From Candidatus Egerieimonas intestinavium (GTDB lineage: Bacteria; Bacillota; Clostridia; Lachnospirales; Lachnospiraceae), in the NCBI GenBank assembly GCA_018711815.1, contig DVHU01000025.1:1-37414 (forward strand): 37,414 nt of DNA, given 5' to 3'. Both the position numbers and the translations under genes were made by a program. Below, piece by piece: positions 33,283 through 37,414 of the stretch (position 1 is the first letter of the stretch; the number at the start of each line of letters is the position of its first letter). Under the pieces are notes generated by a model. That model searched no databases. It had not been told where the DNA came from and saw nothing but the letters and a program-made list of their open reading frames with translations.

Positions 33283-34413
33283 TTAATAATTTCCGAAAAT
33301 CCGCAGCCGGCGGGCTTCCTGCTCGATACCCCTGAGGGCGTTTTTCACCCCGCTGTCCCCCAAGTTGCCCTCGAAATCCACAAAGAACCGGTACTCCCAG
33401 TTCTTCTCCGGTATGGGCCGGGACTCGATCTTGGTCATATTCAGGTTGTTGTAAATCACGTGGGACAAAATATTGTAGAGGGAGCCTCTCTCGTGGGGCA
33501 GCTCAAAGCAAATGCTCACCTTTCCTGCTCCCTTTAAAAACATCTTTTTCTTGGACACGATAATAAAGCGGGTGGCATTGCTGCTGGAGGAGGTGATTCC
33601 CTCCTTAAGGATCTCCAGGCCGTAGTGCTCCGCCGCATAGCGGCTGGCAATGGCCGCCTGGGATTTGTCCCCGTCCTGGGCCACCTTTCTGGCCGCCGTG
33701 GCGGTATTGTCGAAATCCACCTGCTCCCAGCCCGGATGCTGCTCCAAAAACTTCCGGCACTGCCACAAGCCCTGGGGATGGGAGTAGACGGTCTTAATCT
33801 CCTCCAGACTCGTTCCCGGGACGCCCATGAGCACGTGCTCCGCCCGGACAATCTGCTCTCCCACAATATAGTGATGGTATTTCACCAGCAAATCATAGAT
33901 ATCGGCCACAATCCCCGCAGTGGAATTCTCGATGGGAAGCACCGCGTAATCCGCATCCCCCCAGGCGATGGCCTCCATGGCATCCTTCCAGGTGCGCACG
34001 TGAAAGCTCTGCACCTGGGGCCCGAAGAAGGACTTCATGGCCGCGAAGCTGTACGCGCCCTCCACTCCCTGAAAGACCACCTTGGCCCGGTCCATGGGGA
34101 GGGCCTCCACCATCTGGTACTCCGAGGGCTCCTCCTGCCCCTTCTCCGTGAGAATGGTATACTGAAGCTTCCGGCTGATGGCCATGATCTGGGAAAAGAG
34201 CTCCTGGGCGCCCATCTCCGCGAAGGGGGTGGAAGCCTGCCTCTTCAGCCGCTCCAGCTTCTCCTGCTCCCGGGCTCGGTCAAAGACCGGCTTCCCATTT
34301 TCTATCTTAAATTCCGCCACCTGGGTGCACAGCTCCATGCGCTTTTCAAAAAGCTCCAGCATCTCGCTGTCCACCTGGTCGATTTCTTTTCTGATTTCCT
34401 GTAAATCCAACAT
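33283..34413 (-). CDS. pheA: Bifunctional chorismate mutase/prephenate dehydratase
   Basis: 376 residues in three domains. Residues 1-90 are an AroQ-type chorismate mutase (IRKEIDQVDSEMLELFEKRMEL...VFDRAREQEKL). About 110-285 is prephenate dehydratase (VFQGVEGAYSFAAM, LPIENSTAGIV, ITSSSSNATRFIIV). About 298-376 is an ACT domain with the phenylalanine-binding ESRPIPEKNWEYRFFVDFEG. It converts chorismate through prephenate to phenylpyruvate, with expected feedback inhibition by phenylalanine. It has its own promoter and is first in the run pheA-DUF815-ppx-ppk. No T-box or attenuator was recognised in the short leader. Confidence 0.96.
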   Translation of the reverse strand: MLDLQEIRKEIDQVDSEMLELFEKRMELCTQVAEFKIENGKPVFDRAREQEKLERLKRQASTPFAEMGAQELFSQIMAISRKLQYTILTEKGQEEPSEYQMVEALPMDRAKVVFQGVEGAYSFAAMKSFFGPQVQSFHVRTWKDAMEAIAWGDADYAVLPIENSTAGIVADIYDLLVKYHHYIVGEQIVRAEHVLMGVPGTSLEEIKTVYSHPQGLWQCRKFLEQHPGWEQVDFDNTATAARKVAQDGDKSQAAIASRYAAEHYGLEILKEGITSSSSNATRFIIVSKKKMFLKGAGKVSICFELPHERGSLYNILSHVIYNNLNMTKIESRPIPEKNWEYRFFVDFEGNLGDSGVKNALRGIEQEARRLRIFGNY

Positions 34414-34439
34414 TCTTCACCTCTTTAGTCATTTGTTTT

Positions 34440-34468
34440 ATTATAGTACGCGGCCCTCTTTTTGACAA
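34440..34468 (-). promoter_or_regulatory. pheA promoter
   Basis: On the minus strand TTGTCA (plus 34463-34468) and TATAAT (plus 34440-34445) are separated by exactly 17 bases. The leader to the pheA ATG is about 20 bases, too short for a T-box or attenuator. Confidence 0.75.
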
Positions 34469-34488
34469 GCAAGATTCCTGTAAAATCC

Positions 34489-34517
34489 TTGACCTAAAGC
34501 TCCAAGTGTTATATGAT
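34489..34517 (+). promoter_or_regulatory. pyrBI promoter
   Basis: TTGACC (34489-34494) and TATGAT (34512-34517) are 17 bases apart. The transcript would have a leader of about 30 bases with AGGAGGT before the pyrB ATG. No room exists for a PyrR-binding attenuator or the leader peptide known in enteric pyrBI. Confidence 0.75.
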
Positions 34518-34552
34518 GGAAGGCAGAAAAAAAGACACATAGGAGGTACTGC

Positions 34553-35473
34553 ATGAGACACGTAATGAGTCCATTGGACTTCTCTACGGAGGAATTGGAT
34601 CAGCTCTTAGACCTGGCCAACGATATTGAAAAGGATCCGGAAAAATATGCACACGCCTGCGAGGGGAAAAGGCTGGCTACCCTGTTCTATGAGCCCAGCA
34701 CCCGCACCCGTTTAAGCTTCGAGGCCGCCATGATGGCCCTGGGCGGAAAGGTGCTTGGATTTTCTTCCGCGGATTCCAGTTCTGCATCAAAAGGCGAGAG
34801 CGTTGCCGATACCATCCGCACAGTTTCCTGTTTTGCACATATTGCTGCCATCCGTCACCCCAAGGAGGGAGCTCCTCTGGTGGCTTCCATGGCTTCTAAA
34901 ATTCCCGTTATCAACGCCGGCGACGGCGGTCATCAGCATCCCACCCAGACCTTAACCGATCTTCTGACGATCCGTTCTTTAAAGGGACGGCTCAATAACC
35001 TGACTATCGGTCTGTGCGGAGATCTGAAATTCGGCCGCACCGTTCACTCCCTGATCGAGGCCCTGGTGCGCTACGAGAATGTAAAGTTCATCCTCATCTC
35101 CCCGGAGGAGCTGCGGGTGCCCAGCTACATCCGGGACGATGTGCTGCGGGCCAACCATAAGGATTTCCAGGAGGTTATCCGCCTGGAGGACGCCCTGCCT
35201 CAGCTGGATCTGCTCTACATGACCCGGGTACAGCGGGAGCGTTTCTTCAATGAGGAGGATTACGTGCGGATGAAGGATTTCTACATCCTGGACAAGGCCA
35301 AGATGGATCTGGCCCCCGACCATATGCTGGTGCTCCATCCCCTTCCCAGAGTCAACGAGATCTCCGTGGAGGTGGACAGCGATCCCAGGGCCGCTTACTT
35401 TAAGCAGGTGCAGTACGGAATGTACGTGCGCATGGCCCTGATTCTGACTCTGCTGGAGGTGAAGGTATGTTAA
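34553..35473 (+). CDS. pyrB: Aspartate carbamoyltransferase catalytic chain
   Basis: 306 residues, normal family size. The carbamoyl-phosphate site [14 protein letters not shown] is near residue 50, followed by [16 protein letters not shown] and the HPTQTLTDL region around residue 133. [10 protein letters not shown] lies near the C-terminus. It joins carbamoyl phosphate and aspartate to make carbamoyl aspartate, the committed step of pyrimidine synthesis. It is transcribed divergently from pheA, and its stop overlaps the start of pyrI by seven bases, so the catalytic and regulatory chains are made together. Confidence 0.97.
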   Translation: MRHVMSPLDFSTEELDQLLDLANDIEKDPEKYAHACEGKRLATLFYEPSTRTRLSFEAAMMALGGKVLGFSSADSSSASKGESVADTIRTVSCFAHIAAIRHPKEGAPLVASMASKIPVINAGDGGHQHPTQTLTDLLTIRSLKGRLNNLTIGLCGDLKFGRTVHSLIEALVRYENVKFILISPEELRVPSYIRDDVLRANHKDFQEVIRLEDALPQLDLLYMTRVQRERFFNEEDYVRMKDFYILDKAKMDLAPDHMLVLHPLPRVNEISVEVDSDPRAAYFKQVQYGMYVRMALILTLLEVKVC

Positions 35474-35904
35474 ATGTAGGAAGAATTGAAAATGGATTTG
35501 TTCTGGATCACATCAAGGCCGGCAAGGCCATGACCATCTATCATGACCTGAAGCTGGACAAGATGGACTGCTGCGTGGCCATCATCAAAAATGCCCGCAG
35601 CAACAAGATGGGCCGCAAGGATATCATCAAGGTGGAGTGCCCCATCAACTCCATCGACCTGGATATTCTGGGCTTCATCGATCACAAGATTACCGTCAAC
35701 ATCATTCAGGACGGGGAGATCGTGGACAAGAAAATCCTCTCCCTGCCCAAGCAGATTGTGGATGTGATCAAGTGTAAGAACCCCCGCTGCATTACCTCCA
35801 TCGAGCAGGGGCTGCAGCAGGTATTTATCCTGGCCGACCCGGAAAAGGAAGTCTACCGCTGCAAATACTGTGAGGAGAAATATTCCGGCAGCCGGAACCG
35901 GTAA
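35467..35904 (+). CDS. pyrI: Aspartate carbamoyltransferase regulatory chain
   Basis: 145 residues. The N-terminal allosteric domain includes [19 protein letters not shown] and the nucleotide-binding lysine region. The C-terminal zinc domain has four cysteines in CKNPRC and CKYCEEKYS. PyrI binds CTP/ATP and assembles catalytic trimers into the regulated dodecamer. Its presence means pyrimidine control here is probably by enzyme allostery rather than by PyrR attenuation. The start lies inside the pyrB end, preceded by GGAGGTGAAGGT. A strong terminator follows directly. Confidence 0.96.
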   Translation: MLNVGRIENGFVLDHIKAGKAMTIYHDLKLDKMDCCVAIIKNARSNKMGRKDIIKVECPINSIDLDILGFIDHKITVNIIQDGEIVDKKILSLPKQIVDVIKCKNPRCITSIEQGLQQVFILADPEKEVYRCKYCEEKYSGSRNR

Positions 35905-35915
35905 CCAGAAGAGAC

Positions 35916-35992
35916 AAAGCTTCCCCTCTGCCTGCGCTGTTGTGCTCATCCTATTTGCACCAGCTGCCCAGGCAGAGGGGAAGCTTTTTTCG
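35916..35992 (+). terminator. pyrBI terminator with 19-bp perfect stem
   Basis: AAAGCTTCCCCTCTGCCTG (35916-35934) is the exact complement of 35969-35987, with an inner GCTG/CAGC and GTGC/GCAC stem. It is followed by TTTTTTCG and TCTTT. The stem is far longer than a terminator needs. It also lies where the converging adhesin gene ends, with an A-run on the other side, so it may work in both directions. Confidence 0.88.
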
Positions 35993-36036
35993 TCTTTAAT
36001 TCGCCGGGGCGGGCAGCACGCCCGCCTCTTCACTGC

Positions 36037-37414
36037 TTATTTTTCTTTTCCGCGATCCCCCTTGCTTTTCATAGCAATCAGTATTCCGCCTAAGCCCATG
36101 CCGGAAAGGGCCAGGATGGCCATCCACAGAACCTGATCCGTGGGATCCCCCGTCGATGGGGTATCACCCTTAGCATCTTCCGGTTTCCCCGGCTGCTCAG
36201 GCTTCTGGGGCTCATCCGGGTCAGCAGCGTCGCCAGGCTTCGCCGGGGTATGGCTGTTGGTAATCACAAAGCCCGTCTCCGCGCTGCCGCTGACCACCGC
36301 GTCATACCCCTCCACTTCCCTTTCCTCAACGGTGTAGACGATCTTCTCTCCATCCGCGTACTCGTCCAGATCAGTAAAGCTTCCCGTCCAAGTGTTCTTC
36401 TGACTCAGAACCAGCTTCTTTCCGGTATCCTTGCCATCCGCGTACAGCTTCACTGTGATAGACTCCGGACGGATTCCATCCTGGTTGTTGTTGTCCTGCC
36501 AGGACTTGGTCACTCCCACACTGGTCTTTCCCGGCTGATAGCTGTTTGTTACATCATAATCGTTGACTATCGTGGTGTAATCGGCCACCGCATCCTCGGA
36601 AATCGTGTAGTTGATCTGTACGCCCTTCTCATATTTCGGCAAGCCTGTAAAACTCCAAGCCCAGCTGTCTTCTTCGGTCACCGTCAGTGCCTTATCTTTC
36701 AGCTCTGTTCCGTTGGCATAGAGCCGGATGGTAATGCTCTCCGGGCGCTTGCCGTCCTGGTTGTCCTTATCGTCCCAGGTCTTGGAGCCGGAAATATCTA
36801 TGGTCTCCGGCGTGTGGCTGTTGGTGATCACATAGCCTGTCCCGGCATTTCCTGCAATTACCGTCTCATACTGGTTTGCATTGGTAAAATCTTCTTCCTC
36901 AACGGTATACTTGATAAGCTCTCCGTCCTTGTACTCATCCAGGTCGCTGAAGGCACCTGCCCAGCTGTTCCCCTTACTCAGGGTCAGGGTCTTGCCCGTA
37001 TCCTTTCCGTTCGCCAGCAGCTTCACCGTGATGCTCTCCGGGCGGATTCCATCCTGGTTGTTGTTGTCCTGCCAGGACTTGGTCACTCCCACGCTGGTTT
37101 TCCCCGGGGTGTAGCTATTGGTTACATCATAACCGTTGACTGTCGTAGTGTAATCGGCCACCGCATCCTCGGAGATTGTGTAGTTGATCTGTACGCCCTT
37201 CTCATATTTCGGCAGGTTGGTAAAACTCCAGGCCCAGCCGTTGTCTTCGGTCACCGTCAGTACCTTATCTTTCAGCTCCACCCCATTGGCATACAGCCGG
37301 ATGGTAATGGATTCCGGGCGCTTCCCGTCCTGGTTGTCCTTATCGTCCCAGGTCTTTGCGCCGGAAACTTCTGTCGTGGCTGGCGTATGGCTGTTGGTGA
37401 TCACATAACCTGTC
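36037..37414 (-). CDS. Cna-B repeat surface protein, cell-wall anchored (partial, N-terminus outside window)
   Basis: The last ~459 residues of a larger adhesin; the frame is open to the window edge. It contains four Cna-B domains of about 95 residues in A-B-A-B order (start motifs KTWDDKDNQDGKRPESI and KSWQDNNNQDGIRPESI). Each carries the Lys near its start, Glu in YTISED or YTVEE and Asn in VTNSY or ITNSH that normally form an intramolecular isopeptide bond. A Pro-rich linker follows. The sorting signal is TPSTGD, then a membrane segment (VLWMAILALSGMGLGGILIAM) and a basic tail, so sortase anchoring is expected with a non-LPxTG motif. Cna-B stalks hold a binding domain away from the cell; that domain is not in view. 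Confidence 0.9.
   Translation of the reverse strand, partial: TGYVITNSHTPATTEVSGAKTWDDKDNQDGKRPESITIRLYANGVELKDKVLTVTEDNGWAWSFTNLPKYEKGVQINYTISEDAVADYTTTVNGYDVTNSYTPGKTSVGVTKSWQDNNNQDGIRPESITVKLLANGKDTGKTLTLSKGNSWAGAFSDLDEYKDGELIKYTVEEEDFTNANQYETVIAGNAGTGYVITNSHTPETIDISGSKTWDDKDNQDGKRPESITIRLYANGTELKDKALTVTEEDSWAWSFTGLPKYEKGVQINYTISEDAVADYTTIVNDYDVTNSYQPGKTSVGVTKSWQDNNNQDGIRPESITVKLYADGKDTGKKLVLSQKNTWTGSFTDLDEYADGEKIVYTVEEREVEGYDAVVSGSAETGFVITNSHTPAKPGDAADPDEPQKPEQPGKPEDAKGDTPSTGDPTDQVLWMAILALSGMGLGGILIAMKSKGDRGKEK
36232..37377 (-). repeat. Tandem 573-bp repeats encoding Cna-B domain pairs
   Basis: Matching DNA recurs with a period of 573 bases: the segment at 36471 reappears at 37044, and that at 36752 at 37325. 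Each unit encodes one A and one B domain (191 residues). The near-identical DNA shows recent duplication or ongoing homogenisation. More copies may continue beyond the window. Confidence 0.88.

Noticed and set aside
34414-34552. T-box, phenylalanine attenuator or PyrR riboregulator between pheA and pyrB
   Set aside because: Promoter positions leave leaders of only about 20-30 bases on each side.
36232-37377. CRISPR-like or simple tandem repeat
   Set aside because: Period is 573 bases, in frame, and encodes Cna-B domains.

Overview
This looks like a Gram-positive, GC-rich Clostridia chromosome, most likely Lachnospiraceae-like. That is inferred from strong AGGAGG ribosome binding sites, consensus sigma-A promoters, a lipoprotein TRAP binding protein, aspartate transcarbamoylase with a PyrI regulatory chain, and a Cna-B surface protein ending in a TPSTG sorting signal. 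The species cannot be fixed from sequence reading alone. Genes are densely packed on both strands, many with ATGA start/stop overlaps. I see no rRNA, CRISPR array, transposase or integrase.

Layout. (1) 88-2565: a GntR/FCD regulator and a YtcJ-like amidohydrolase, then a very strong inverted repeat (2631-2703) and a tRNA-Val(CAC). (2) 2964-10559, minus strand: an NAD-dependent epimerase-like protein; a two-component system (4061-5817) whose kinase has almost no external loop; and an AraC regulator followed by two coupled ABC half-transporters of the YbtP/YbtQ-IrtAB type. TTAG/CTAA operator-like repeats precede both the AraC gene and the ABC pair, which suggests metal (iron) control. (3) 10758-18011, plus strand: a complete TRAP transporter (DctP, DctQ, DctM), a transketolase split into two genes, an NAD-type short-chain dehydrogenase, a terminator, then a FadR-type regulator and a PHP-family phosphoesterase. 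This looks like an uptake and breakdown operon for an anionic sugar-like compound, with no kinase in it.

(4) 18130-21984, minus strand: an AT-richer accessory segment with a KilA-N domain protein, an AAA-like ATPase with a PD-(D/E)XK-like tail, and a membrane GGDEF protein 8 bases upstream of the ATPase. (5) 22054-27959, minus strand: five genes, each overlapping the next, in the order response regulator, histidine kinase, unrecognised 764-residue membrane protein, ABC ATPase, ABC permease. This is probably one signal-responsive envelope or export module.

(6) 28174-34413, minus strand: pheA, a DUF815 P-loop ATPase, Ppx/GppA with a C-terminal HD domain, and ppk, apparently one operon joining phenylalanine synthesis to polyphosphate turnover. 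Divergent from it is pyrB-pyrI (34553-35904), which ends at a long perfect hairpin. (7) 36037 to the right edge: the C-terminal end of a cell-wall-anchored adhesin made of alternating Cna-B domains; its N-terminus lies outside the window.

The best candidate for something undescribed is the TRAP plus split-transketolase plus dehydrogenase operon. Next are the GGDEF/AAA-nuclease pair and the five-gene signalling/ABC module with its unknown 764-residue partner.
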